Source of the DNA: Actinacidiphila acididurans
GTDB lineage: Bacteria; Actinomycetota; Actinomycetes; Streptomycetales; Streptomycetaceae
Assembly (NCBI RefSeq): GCF_016918855.1
Contig: NZ_JADKYB010000009.1
Span: 281,872-345,871, forward strand
Length of the DNA stretch: 64,000 bases
Reading direction: 5' to 3'
Shown here: one piece after another, positions 9,398 through 18,154 of the stretch
How positions within the stretch are numbered: position 1 is the first letter of the stretch
Layout of the letters: each line of letters opens with the position of its first letter
Notes under the pieces: generated by a model
The model's input: the letters and a program-made list of their open reading frames with translations, nothing else
Told to the model about the DNA's origin: nothing
The model's database searches: none
Translations under genes and position numbers: made by a program

Positions 9398-9442
9398 TGT
9401 TGGATCGATCGGTCCAACAATGTTGGACCGATCGATCCAACA
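9398..9442. promoter_or_regulatory. Double palindromic TetR operator
   Basis: Two 22-bp arms (9398-9419 and 9421-9442) are exact reverse complements around a single A at 9420. Each arm is itself a near-palindrome, TTGGATCGATCGGTCCAA, so the site offers two adjacent dyads centred between a TetR gene and its divergent target. This suits cooperative binding of two TetR dimers. Confidence 0.85.
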
Positions 9443-9542
9443 TGGTCTACGGTGACACCACGGGTTCGGACCGTTCACCGAGCGTCGGTGTCCACCGCCC
9501 GGCCGAAGACATCGTGCTGTTTTGCAAGGGAGAGAGAGCACT

Positions 9543-11093
9543 GTGAGCACCTCGACGACTCGTCCGCCCATACCGGAAGGGCCCGGTTCGGCATCCCGCG
9601 CGCCCGGCCTTCCCGCGGGCTTCACCGACACGTTCACCAGCCGGTACATGGACACCGGCAAGGTCCGGCTGCACGCGGTCGTCGGCGGCGACGGCCCGCC
9701 GCTACTGCTCCTGGCTGGCTGGCCGCAGACCTGGTACGCCTGGCGCCTGGTGATGCCGGAGCTGGCGCGGGACTTCCGGGTCGTGGCCGTCGATCCGCGC
9801 GGCGTCGGTCTGTCCGACAAGCCGGAGGACGGCTACGACACCGGCACGCTGGCGGGCGACATGGCGGCACTGATGACCGCCCTGGGGCACGACCGGTTCG
9901 CCATGGTGGGGCACGACGTCGGCATGTGGACCGCCTACGCCCTGGCCGCCGACCACCCCGACCGGATCGAGCGACTCGCCGTCGCCGAGGCCGCCATCCC
10001 CGGCCTGTCCCCGTCGCCCCCGCTCCTCGGCAGCCACGAGGCCAACACCAGGCTGTGGCACTTCGGCTTCAACCGGCTGGGCGAGCTCAACGAGCAGCTC
10101 GTCCGCGGCCGCGAACGTCTCTATTTCGGCGGTCAGTTCGAGAGCAAGGCCGCGCAGAAGCTTCCCGAGGAGGTGGTGCGCTACTACATCGACACCCTTG
10201 CGTCCGACCCCGACGCCCTGCACGCCAGCTTCGCCTTCTACCGGGCGCTGGACACGACGATCGCGCAGAACGAGCAGCGCAAGAAGCGGCCTCTCGGCAT
10301 GCCCGTCCTCGCCATCGCCGGCGAGGCCAACTCCGGCGACCTGGTGGCCGACACCATGAGGCTCGGCGCCGTGGACGTACAGAGCGTGATCATCCCCGGC
10401 TGCGGCCACTACCCGGCCGAAGAGGCCCCCGACGCGATGCTGGACGCCCTGACCCGATTCCTGGCCCCCTACCGCGACGGGGCGCCGTGCGACCGCGTGC
10501 CCGCGCAGCACACACCCGCACAACCGGGCGCCGGGCAGGGGAACGCGAGCGCGGCGCAGCCCGCCGGCGCGGGGTCGTTCACCGCGCCCGCCAGCCGCAT
10601 CGCGCCGCTGCCGATCAACCACATCGGCATGCGCGTCAAGGACATCGACACGGCGATCAACTGGTACCAGGCCGTGCTGGGCTTCGAACTGATCGACGGG
10701 CCGATCGAGTACTTCCCCACGAGCCGGCAGGCCGCGCGGATCAACGGCATCTACGGGCCGGCATGGACCCGCATCCGCCAGGCGCACCTGGCCACGGGCA
10801 ACGGGGTCGGTCTGGAACTCTTCGAGTTCAGCGGCGCACCCGAGGACTGGGCGACTCCCTGGCGTCCGGGCACGGTGCCCCCGCCTGGCCTGTACCACTT
10901 CTGCGTCACCGCCCACTGCATCGACGAGCTGGCCGACCGGATCAGCGCAGCCGGCGGACGCCGGAACACCCCGATCGCCGAACCCGTACCGGCGATGTCG
11001 ATGACCTACAGCGAGGACCTGTTCGGGCATGCGCTCGAGATCAACAGCCGAAGCTACGAGCAGTCCCATCCCAGCCGCGTCGCCCGCCCGTGA
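9543..11093 (+). CDS. Alpha/beta hydrolase fused to a VOC (glyoxalase-like) domain
   Basis: A 516-residue two-domain enzyme. Residues ~25-310 form an epoxide-hydrolase-like alpha/beta hydrolase with HGxP-like AGWPQTWYAWRLVMPEL, nucleophile elbow VGHDVG with Asp125 as nucleophile, and GCGHYPAEEAP with His289 as the general base. An Ala/Pro/Gly linker (~315-350) leads to a VOC domain (~355-505: NHIGMRVKDIDTAINWYQAV, GVGLELFEF, GLYHFCVT). Start: GTG at 9543 after GGGAGAG. It is the first gene of a two-gene operon controlled by the divergent TetR. The fusion suggests ring/epoxide opening coupled to binding or isomerising a small aromatic or lactone; this is inference. Confidence 0.88.
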   Translation: MSTSTTRPPIPEGPGSASRAPGLPAGFTDTFTSRYMDTGKVRLHAVVGGDGPPLLLLAGWPQTWYAWRLVMPELARDFRVVAVDPRGVGLSDKPEDGYDTGTLAGDMAALMTALGHDRFAMVGHDVGMWTAYALAADHPDRIERLAVAEAAIPGLSPSPPLLGSHEANTRLWHFGFNRLGELNEQLVRGRERLYFGGQFESKAAQKLPEEVVRYYIDTLASDPDALHASFAFYRALDTTIAQNEQRKKRPLGMPVLAIAGEANSGDLVADTMRLGAVDVQSVIIPGCGHYPAEEAPDAMLDALTRFLAPYRDGAPCDRVPAQHTPAQPGAGQGNASAAQPAGAGSFTAPASRIAPLPINHIGMRVKDIDTAINWYQAVLGFELIDGPIEYFPTSRQAARINGIYGPAWTRIRQAHLATGNGVGLELFEFSGAPEDWATPWRPGTVPPPGLYHFCVTAHCIDELADRISAAGGRRNTPIAEPVPAMSMTYSEDLFGHALEINSRSYEQSHPSRVARP

Positions 11094-12238
11094 CCAGCCG
11101 CCAGCACGAGGCGAGCGCCCCGCGCCCGGCGCAGCCCGGGCGCGGGGCGTCGTCGTCCAGCAAGCGCGGTCAGCCGGACACCGGCAGCAGACGGGCCCGC
11201 CATGAGCATCCGGCCACGCGCCGGGCGCTCGGCGGCCTGGCGGTCACCGCAACGGTGTTCGTGGTGGGCGGCTTCGGCCTGCGACCGATGGGATCACTGC
11301 TGGTCCTCGGCGCCCCCACCACATTCGCGATGCCGGTGCTGGCCGCCATCGCCGACTGGGGCGCCGGCGTGCGCGGCCGCTGGGCGGCCGCCGTCAATTC
11401 ACTGCTGGTCGTCGTCAGTGCCGCCGTGCTGACGCTGCTCGGGCAACTGCTGGTCGGCCATGCCGACATCGCCGGCGCGACACGAACGACCCCGGCGGGG
11501 TCCGGCCAACAGATGCCGACGTTCCCCTACGAGATCCCCCTGGGGGCGCTGGCATTCGTGACGTTCCTCCAGGTGTCCGTGGTCAGTGAAGGCCGTCTGG
11601 TACTCCCGGCCCGCTACGGCCCGAAGGCCGGCCGGCTTGCGGTGCTCGGCTGCCTCGCGGTGGCCCTCACCGCATACGCGGCACTGGCGAACTGGGGATC
11701 GGCGACCGCAGAGGTGCGACGATTGTCCCTGTGGGACCCGCACGGTCCTTTCGACGCACTCGACATCGCCGCCTGGCTGATCTCCGTGGCCATCTGGCAG
11801 ACCGCACACGGCCTGCTCGACGGCTGGCCGTACTCCCTGGTCAAGACCCGACCCGCCCGCGTGGCCCTGGCGAACGTGACGGTCCTCGCACTCGGCTCGG
11901 CCACCTACGCGATCGCCACCGGCCCGCTCGGCATGACCGGCCCCCAACTGTCCGCCGCAGGAGCGATGTTCGTCGTCGGCGCGTCCATCAGCGGCCCGCT
12001 CCTGAACGGATGGCCGCTCGCCGGGGCCCGCACCGCGTGCCACCGCACCTGGCTGGCCGTCAGCGCAACCGGCATCGCCGCAGCGGCCTACATCACCCTG
12101 CACCGGCTGGGCCTTGCAGCCGAGCACCGCTGGACACCCCAGGCACCCGTCGAACTATGGATGGTCATCTGCGGCCTCAACCTGATCGGCGGCACCATCC
12201 CCTGGTACACCCAGATCGCCCGGCCCCAAGCCCTATGA
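11090..12238 (+). CDS. Ten-helix membrane protein, translationally coupled to the hydrolase-VOC gene
   Basis: A 382-residue protein whose GTG start (11090) overlaps the upstream stop in GTGA, so translation is coupled. After a ~45-residue polar N-terminus there are about ten hydrophobic helices (for example LAVTATVFVVGGFGL, NSLLVVVSAAVLTLL, WLISVAIWQTAHGLL, ELWMVICGLNLIGG). No transporter signature is recognised. Its place in a TetR-repressed operon with a hydrolase suggests membrane-side handling or export of the same compound. The family is unknown to me. Confidence 0.75.
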   Translation: MTSRQHEASAPRPAQPGRGASSSSKRGQPDTGSRRARHEHPATRRALGGLAVTATVFVVGGFGLRPMGSLLVLGAPTTFAMPVLAAIADWGAGVRGRWAAAVNSLLVVVSAAVLTLLGQLLVGHADIAGATRTTPAGSGQQMPTFPYEIPLGALAFVTFLQVSVVSEGRLVLPARYGPKAGRLAVLGCLAVALTAYAALANWGSATAEVRRLSLWDPHGPFDALDIAAWLISVAIWQTAHGLLDGWPYSLVKTRPARVALANVTVLALGSATYAIATGPLGMTGPQLSAAGAMFVVGASISGPLLNGWPLAGARTACHRTWLAVSATGIAAAAYITLHRLGLAAEHRWTPQAPVELWMVICGLNLIGGTIPWYTQIARPQAL

Positions 12239-12394
12239 GTGGGCGTTCAAGACGATCCGCCACGGAGACGGGCCAGCGACCACCTACCGTGATCACTCTC
12301 GCGTACGCCCTGCGCGCTCTACGCCGACCTCGCGGAAGTCCCGGTTGCCCGATGACCGTCGGCATCGACGCTCCAGACCGCTGCGGCCCTCGGC

Positions 12395-13199
12395 ATGGCC
12401 CGCGGCGGCGCCGATCGCGGACGCGTGCCGGACGCCGGATACGACGCCCCGCGCATCGCGCACCTGCTGTCCGGCCTGCAGGTCGAGGTCCTGGGCCGGA
12501 CACGGTCGGACCGGGTGATGCGCCGCCCGGCACCCTCGCGGGAGGAGTTCTTCCGGGCCCATCCTGGACCGGCTGCATCCCAGGCTGACCCAGCGGGCCG
12601 CGTGGCTCGACCACGACGGCCCGCTGCCGGTCATCGAGGGCACAGTCATCCGCCTGGCCGTCGAACACCTGCCGTCCGGCGGGGAGAACAAGCCGGTCTG
12701 GCTGTGGTGGTCACGCACCGGCGCCACCGAGGCCGACGTCGACCGCTGCCGGCAGGCATTCCTCCGCCTCTTCGACATCGAGCACACCTTCCGCGTGCTC
12801 AAGCAGACACTCGGCTGGACCCGGCCCCGACTACGCGACTCGGCCGCCGGCCGACCGCTGGACCTGGCTGATCATCGCCGCCCACACCCAGCTCCGCCTC
12901 GCCCGCCCCCTCGCCACCGACCTGCGCCGGCCCTGGGAGAAGCCAGCCCCACCGCACAAGCTCACCCGGCCCGCGTCCGGCGCGGGTTTCGGAACCTCCG
13001 CACGAAGGCCGGCTCGCCAGCTGGTGCACCGAAAGCCACCACACCCGGCCCCGGACGCCCACCGGGCTCGAAGAACCGGCGACCCGCAACCCGCCACGAC
13101 GTGGGACGAGTCCTCGCCGGCAACGAGGCATACCAGCGACCGGCCCACCACAAGGTCGGCACCAAAACCCGCCGAACTGCTGAACGAAGAAATCCGTAG
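12395..13199 (+). pseudogene. Transposase pseudogene (NF041680-like / IS701-type)
   Basis: Pieces of one transposase are spread over three frames. First DAGYDAPRIAHLLSGLQVEV then LGRTRSDRVMRRPAPSREEF; next WLDHDGPLPVIEGTVIRLAV and FDIEHTFRVLKQTLGWTRP; finally RRGFRNLRTKAGSPAGAPKA and PGRPPGSKNRRPATRHDVGR with the stop at 13199. This order matches the large streptomycete transposase family ending in GRPPGSKN. The N-terminus is missing and at least two frameshifts are present, so it is dead. Confidence 0.75.
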
Positions 13200-13223
13200 G
13201 TGCGGGCGCCACCACCAGGCAAG

Positions 13224-13601
13224 ATGGATCCGGTGAAGGATCTACCACCCGGCCTGCCGCCGGCAGACTCGCGCAAATGGCACAGCCGCCGATGGTGGGA
13301 CCAACTGGGGTATCTGCGCGTGCGTTCCCTGGCGAACCCGAGTTGGCCCAGGGACATACCGTGGCTGGTTTCGTGGCTGCGACGCGAGCGCTCGACCGCC
13401 CTCCCGACGGATCACGCCCTCTACGATATCGCGATCACCGCAGCTCAGAGCTATGCGCGGACTCGCAATCACTCCCCAGAAGCGGACCGCGCGTGGGATC
13501 GGGTTCTCGAACCGATCGATGAGTTGCTGACGCGGCGGCAGGTAAGGCACCTCGGCGAAGTCCACAAGGCTCAAGCCGAGCAACGCAACCCAGGTTCCTG
13601 A
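13224..13601 (+). CDS. Hypothetical protein, 125 residues
   Basis: A basic, tryptophan-rich small protein (SRKWHSRRWWDQLGYLRVRS, IPWLVSWLRRERS) with good codon bias throughout. ATG at 13224 gives a sensible N-terminus MDPVKDLPPG; a GTG at 13200 abuts the transposase stop and is less likely. No signal peptide, membrane helix or known domain is visible. It lies directly behind the dead transposase and could be cargo or the tail of an older gene. Confidence 0.5.
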   Translation: MDPVKDLPPGLPPADSRKWHSRRWWDQLGYLRVRSLANPSWPRDIPWLVSWLRRERSTALPTDHALYDIAITAAQSYARTRNHSPEADRAWDRVLEPIDELLTRRQVRHLGEVHKAQAEQRNPGS

Positions 13602-13675
13602 CGTCGTCATGAGCGCTCAGAGGTTGAACGGCAAGCTGGGTGCCTGCGCTGGAACCAGGACGTAATGGTCTGGAA

Positions 13676-13730
13676 CTCCATGGAGCGGCGGGGAATTGGG
13701 CAATCCGTCCGGTCGAGGGGGTGGCCGAGG
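13676..13730 (+). repeat. REP-B fragment
   Basis: This short stretch carries the REP-B core GGGAATTGGGCAATCCGT (13691-13708) followed by the CGGTC-AGGGGGTGG part found in full copies near 34.9, 49.1 and 50.3 kb. Sequence on either side is unrelated. Confidence 0.7.
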
Positions 13731-14175
13731 TGAAACCGGGCGCTGAGGAACTGGGGCTTCTTTGCCCGGCGCAGTGTCCGGTCAGGGTCCCTTGCATGGC
13801 ACACACCACGGGCACCTTGCGCCCAGGGCCAAGCCGCCCAACCCAACACGAGGCGTGACGTCGCGTCAGTAAGCCGAACCAGCACACCGCTCGACTTTGA
13901 AGACCTGCGGTTGCGGCAGCTGCTGTCTGTCGGGCAACGCGCATTGTGGCCGGTGGCGGAACCTGCGCAAGGGATCGCGCCACGACCGCCAAGCTCCGGC
14001 CACCGTCATCGGCTTCGCTGGAACCCAGCTGACCGACCCCATCGGTCTCCACCCCGCGCACACCCGCGACACAGCCGGACGCGACATCTACCGGCCGCTG
14101 GGCTGGGCGAGGTGACGCACACCAACTCACGCTGCCTATGGGGGACTTCATGCCGGATCCGGAAGCGGCGCTGGT
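13731..14175. other. Gap with one unidentified remnant
   Basis: No intact gene. A plus-strand frame ending at 14115 has coding-like composition, ATVIGFAGTQLTDPIGLHPA then HTRDTAGRDIYRPLGWAR, preceded by a Cys-rich run CGCGSCCLSGNAHC. It lacks a credible start, and I could not place the family. Confidence 0.35.
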
Positions 14176-14580
14176 ATGGCGACCAGCGCCTGGCAGGCCA
14201 CGAAGGCCGGGGTCGCGAGGATCTTTCAGGGCGCCGGTGGCGCCGGGTCGGGGCCGGAGTCCGGTGCCGGCATCGAAGTGCGGCTGGAGCGCAGCGCGGC
14301 GCGGATCGCGGACGCCGTTGACCCGGACGAGGTACGGCAGGCACAGATCGTCCGCTGGCAGGAGGACTTCGAGGACCTGATCCACGATCATCCCGATGCG
14401 GAGGCCGAGTTGCGCGCGCTCGTGGAGACGACCCGGCAGCAGCTCCCGCCGGTCCGGCAGCAGTGGGTCCAGCATGTCGAGGCGCGCGACGGAGGGTTCG
14501 CCGTCGGGGCGCAGGGGCCGGGCAGCAGGGTCGTCGTTCACCGCGACCGGGAAACGCCGCCCACCGGGGACGGGCATTGA
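14176..14580 (+). CDS. Small protein preceding a STAND-type NTPase
   Basis: A 134-residue soluble protein starting MATSAWQATKAGVARIFQGA, with a helical, acidic middle (VRWQEDFEDLIHDHPDAEAE, LRALVETTRQQ). Proteins of this size and layout commonly sit just ahead of TPR/NACHT-type ATPases in Streptomyces. Its stop overlaps the next start (TTGA at 14577), so the two are coupled. GGAAG precedes the ATG. Function unknown; a regulatory partner of the ATPase is plausible. Confidence 0.65.
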   Translation: MATSAWQATKAGVARIFQGAGGAGSGPESGAGIEVRLERSAARIADAVDPDEVRQAQIVRWQEDFEDLIHDHPDAEAELRALVETTRQQLPPVRQQWVQHVEARDGGFAVGAQGPGSRVVVHRDRETPPTGDGH

Positions 14581-14960
14581 GCCCCGCCCGGCAGCAGACC
14601 GTGCATGCGGTCAACGGCTTTGCCTACGGCTGCGTCGGGGCGGACATCCATGTCTTCGGCGACGGCGTGCCGCTGTACGTCCTTCAGCGATGGCGCCCGG
14701 AAACCCGGCCGGACCCGGCCTGGCTGCTGGACCTGCCCAGCCGCATGCCGAACGCGCGGTTCGCCGTCCTCGACTTCACCGGGCGAGAGGAGGAACTGGT
14801 CGACCTGCGCCACTGGCGCGATCACGGGCCACGGCTGTCGGTCCGGTGGCTGCACGCGCCGGGCGGCCAGGGCAAGAGCCGGCTGGCTTCGCAGTTCGCC
14901 AAGGAGTCGGAGGTCGCCGGCTGGAGCGTCGTAACGGCCGCACGCGATCCCGGCAGATGA
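14577..14960 (+). pseudogene. STAND/NACHT-type NTPase, truncated after Walker A
   Basis: The frame opens at a TTG overlapping the previous stop. It reads TVHAVNGFAYGCVGADIHVF, then VLDFTGREEELVDLRHWRDH, the linker before STAND ATPases, then SVRWLHAPGGQGKSRLASQF with the Walker A lysine, and SEVAGWSVVTAARD. Homology ends abruptly near 14945, where a minus-strand ISL3 transposase fragment begins. Walker B, sensor and repeat domains are missing, so the remaining 127 residues cannot hydrolyse ATP normally. Confidence 0.75.
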
Positions 14961-15490
14961 CCTTCACTCCTGGGCGGGCGGCAAGCCAGGCCCGGACGGT
15001 GTCGATGGTGCGGTCGGGCAGCAGGTCGACGGGGCGGCGGGTCTCGATGCCGACCAGGACGGTTGCGTAGACGCGTCCCTTGCGCAGGGCGAAATCGTCG
15101 ATGCCCAGCACACGGGGCGCCGACGGCGTGGACTCGGGGACAGCGCGTATCAGTCCGAGCAGGGTGGAACGGCTGGCCGGGACGGCGAAGGCTTCCGCCA
15201 GGCGGGATCCGGCCCCGGCCGGCCAGCATCAGCCCGAGCCGCTGCAACGCGGCCTGGATGGAGCTGCTGACTTCGCCGTCCGTACTGGACGGTGACACCC
15301 TCGCCTGCTCGACGAACGTCGCCCGAACGCACGCTTGCTGGCGGCACCGGAAGCGGGGGACCCGTAACGCGAGCACGACCCGGCGCTGGGCTGCCGCACT
15401 GTCATCGAGACGGCGCAGACAGCTGCTGTGAACACGCCCCGAGGACGTCCCGCACGACGGACACACCGCCTCCCCCTCGGTAGCTGTCAA
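14945..15490 (-). pseudogene. ISL3-family transposase fragment
   Basis: The N-terminal zinc-finger region CPSCGTSSGRVHSSCLRRLD and VPRFRCRQQACVRATFVEQA is in one frame. After a frameshift near 15215 the next frame reads SRLAEAFAVPASRSTLLGLI, then RVLGIDDFALRKGRVYATVL and RRPVDLLPDRTIDTVRAWLA ending with the DDE catalytic Asp in VKVICRDR. The C-terminal half is missing. It cuts the NTPase gene at 14577, so both ends of the junction have decayed. Confidence 0.8.
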
Positions 15491-15658
15491 TCCGAGTGAG
15501 ACATCAGGCTGCTTGTGCTGATGACAAGCTCACTCACGGCCCGCTGACCTGCGGACGGGCGCCACTCGGGAGGGGCCGCCGGCAGGAGTGAGGGAGGCGA
15601 ACATCCGCCACGGACCGGGGAACGCGGACCTGCCGGGCGTGGACACGGCCGGGGCCCG

Positions 15659-16180
15659 TCAGCTCCCGCTCCCGGGCGCGGTCTCGGTGTCGGTCTCGGG
15701 CGGGAGGGCGCGCCGGAGGCGGTTGATCATGTTCCGGCCTTCGTTGACCTTCAGGCGGGGGAACTCGAAGCCGAGGATGCCCTCGCCGGAGACGCCGACC
15801 TGTACGCGCAGGGCCTGGGCGGCGCCCGGGACCAGTTCCGGCTTCGGTAGCCAGGCGATGGCGTCGAAGGGGATGGAATACAGCAGCTTCTTGGGTTTGG
15901 CGACGAAGGCGCCGCCGATCGAGAAAACCAGCAGCCGCTGGTCGGTGAGGGCCACGATGACCCGGCCGGGCACCGGCAGCGGCGCCGCCGGAACCGCCGT
16001 GCGGCCCCTCGTGGCTGCGGCCGCCATCGCCGCCCCCGCCACCCCGGCGAGGCCCGCGGCGCCCCCGACCATCGTCCTGCGCACGCCCCCGATCCGGAAC
16101 GCGAGCACCCCGTACAGAACCCGCTCTCCCGCCAACGCCTCCCCGCTCAGACGCCGTTCGACCTTCTCCACCTGTGCCAT
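15659..16180 (-). CDS. Hypothetical protein with PH-like fold features
   Basis: A 173-residue protein. The centre has a short Ala/Gly-rich stretch (VGGAAGLAGVAGAAMAAAAT) and a beta-rich segment VIVALTDQRLLVFSIGG, typical of bacterial PH-like (bPH/YokE-type) modules, then GILGFEFPRLKVNEGRNMIN. ATG at 16180 follows GGGGAGGG. It stands alone between the ISL3 fragment and the DinB-like gene. Molecular role unknown; cytoplasmic membrane association is possible. Confidence 0.7.
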   Translation of the reverse strand: MAQVEKVERRLSGEALAGERVLYGVLAFRIGGVRRTMVGGAAGLAGVAGAAMAAAATRGRTAVPAAPLPVPGRVIVALTDQRLLVFSIGGAFVAKPKKLLYSIPFDAIAWLPKPELVPGAAQALRVQVGVSGEGILGFEFPRLKVNEGRNMINRLRRALPPETDTETAPGSGS

Positions 16181-16509
16181 GGGCCCTCCCCGAACGCCGG
16201 ACGCTCCCGTGAACCGGGCGACCCGAAGACCTTACTGGCAGGACTCCGTCAGATCTTCGGACCGGTTGGACATCCCGGGGCGGAGGTGTTCGCGTCGATG
16301 CCCCCGCTGGATCCTCATCGAAGCCCGCCGCCCCCGACTTCGACACCCCACCCCGCTGGCAGCTGCCCACCGCCCGCGTCTGGGCCGGGGCTCACGCCCT
16401 GTCGTCCGATGGCGCGAAAGGCGTGTCAATTCAACGGGCTCTCCCGCGATTGGTCGTGAGGCGCGTTGGCCTGGCTGCTGAGACAAGGGGCCCGCTACGC
16501 GCAGCCGCG

Positions 16510-17025
16510 CTAGTAATAGCCCTTCGCGCCGTCGAGCAACTCCCGGACGATGTCTGCGTGCCCCGCGTGCCGCCCCGTCTCCTCGACGAGGTGGATCAGC
16601 ATCCAGCGGAGGTTGGCGCTGCTGGAGCGGAAGTCGGGGTGCCGGCCGATGTCGTCGAGGGAGGCCGCGGCGACGATCTCATTGCTGCGGGTGCACTGAG
16701 CCTCGTACTCCGCGAGGAGCTCGGTGAGGGGGCGGCCGTCGGTGTGCCAGTCGGCGTCCTCGCGCGACTCGTCGAACGACGGGTTCTGCTTCTTGTCGCC
16801 GCCGAGGAACAGCACCTCCAGCCACGTGTGCTCGGTCCAGCGCATATGGGAGATGAGACCGGCCATCGTCATGGCCGGTGAGGTCGGGATGACCGAGCGG
16901 TGCGCGTCCTCATCGCTCAGTCCCTCACATTTCCAGCGCAGGATCTGCCGCTGCAGGTCCAGCCAGCCGATGAGCGCGGTGCGTTCGTCCGCTTGAAGCG
17001 GGGGGCGTTCCAGTTCCGATGTCAT
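16510..17025 (-). CDS. DinB-family (DUF664) protein
   Basis: A 171-residue four-helix protein of the DinB/DUF664 group: ERTALIGWLDLQRQILRWKC, SPAMTMAGLISHMRWTEHTW (His ligand) and LRWMLIHLVEETGRHAGHAD with the second and third His of the metal triad. Relatives include mycothiol- or bacillithiol-dependent transferases, so a thiol-linked detoxification role is possible. The length is normal and the gene looks intact. Confidence 0.85.
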   Translation of the reverse strand: MTSELERPPLQADERTALIGWLDLQRQILRWKCEGLSDEDAHRSVIPTSPAMTMAGLISHMRWTEHTWLEVLFLGGDKKQNPSFDESREDADWHTDGRPLTELLAEYEAQCTRSNEIVAAASLDDIGRHPDFRSSSANLRWMLIHLVEETGRHAGHADIVRELLDGAKGYY

Positions 17026-17147
17026 GCCGGCGCACGCTACCGGGGAGCCCTGGAGTGGGACACCTGGATTTACGGGCTCTTCCTCGATTGATGATCTTCG
17101 TCACCGTCGGGGACATCGGGGTGGCCGTGCGAGTTATCCAGGTTGTG

Positions 17148-18036
17148 ATGTCTCGTCAGATCTGTGCGGTGATGGCGCACCCCGCGTTCTGCGGTGTGTC
17201 GGAGTGGCTGTTGGGCGAGCTGGTTGCGGAGCTCGCTGCGCGCCGGGGGGCCCGCTGCGAGTCCGAACGTCATGACCGGCGTCAGGGCTCGCGCCGACGT
17301 GAGGCAGGGGCCGGGCCGAAGTACGAGCTGGTGTTTACCGACCGGCTGCTGGCCACGCTGGTGCACTTGCGGACCGGGCTCACCTATGAGGCACTGGGCG
17401 TCATCTACCAGGTGGGCAAGTCGACAATCGGCCGGGCGGTGGCAGAGGTGAGGCCGCTACTCGCGGCCCGCGGGTTCGCGGTGCCGCAGCGCCCCGGGCT
17501 GCGGCTGCGCACATTGGAGGATGTGTTCGCCTACGCCGAGGCCGAGGGGGTGACCCTTCGGATCGACGGGGTGAAACCCAGGTGAGGCGCCCCAAAGCAC
17601 ACCGGCCCGGACGACGTGCGTTCGTGTCGGGCAAGCGTAAGCAGAATACGGTCAAGACGACCACGATCAGCGATGGGCAGGGCCGGACCCTGTGGTCCGG
17701 AGCGGTGCGCCCGGGCCGGACGCATGACCAGACCTGCGCGCGCACCGAGGGCATTGCCGAGCAGTTCCGCATGCACCCGGACGTCGCAGCCGAGGTCGAC
17801 GACGGCTACCGGGGCCTCGCGAACGCATTCCCCGGCCAGGTCTCGGCCCCGCCCCCAAACCGAAGAACCTTGACGCCGAGACCGCGGCACTGACCGAGAA
17901 GTACGGCTGGCGCGAGTACAAACGCCGCCAGTCCTCCCGCCGGATTTGCGTCGAGCACGCCCACGCCGAGTACCGCCAGGGCGTCCTGAGAGGCCTTCTC
18001 CCGCAGCTGCGCAGCTGCGGGAAAAGACCCCGGTGA
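17148..18036 (+). pseudogene. IS5-family transposase with two frameshifts
   Basis: The frame from ATG 17148 reads MAHPAFCGVSEWLLGELVAE and LVHLRTGLTYEALGVIYQVG (HTH), stopping at 17585. A -1 shift near 17577 restores QVRRPKAHRPGRRAFVSGKR, VKTTTISDGQGRTLWSGAVR and HPDVAAEVDDGYRGLANAFP. A second shift near 17857 gives DAETAALTEKYGWREYKRRQ and RRICVEHAHAEYRQG. The first shift could be programmed, as in some IS5 relatives, but the second and the lost C-terminus indicate decay. Confidence 0.8.
18001..18020. repeat. Perfect 20-bp palindrome at the end of the IS5 remnant
   Basis: CCGCAGCTGCGCAGCTGCGG equals its own reverse complement. Transposase homology stops just before it, so it may mark a deletion point or be a leftover hairpin. 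Confidence 0.6.
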
Positions 18037-18154
18037 CAGCGCCGCATCCCTTGTCCAGGCCGAAGTTGAGTACGGCGAGTTCCCCACCGCCTGCCCCGCG
18101 CCGCAGCAGCGGTACCCGGCCGTCCCCGACTGGACGGCCAACCGATCACGTTGG

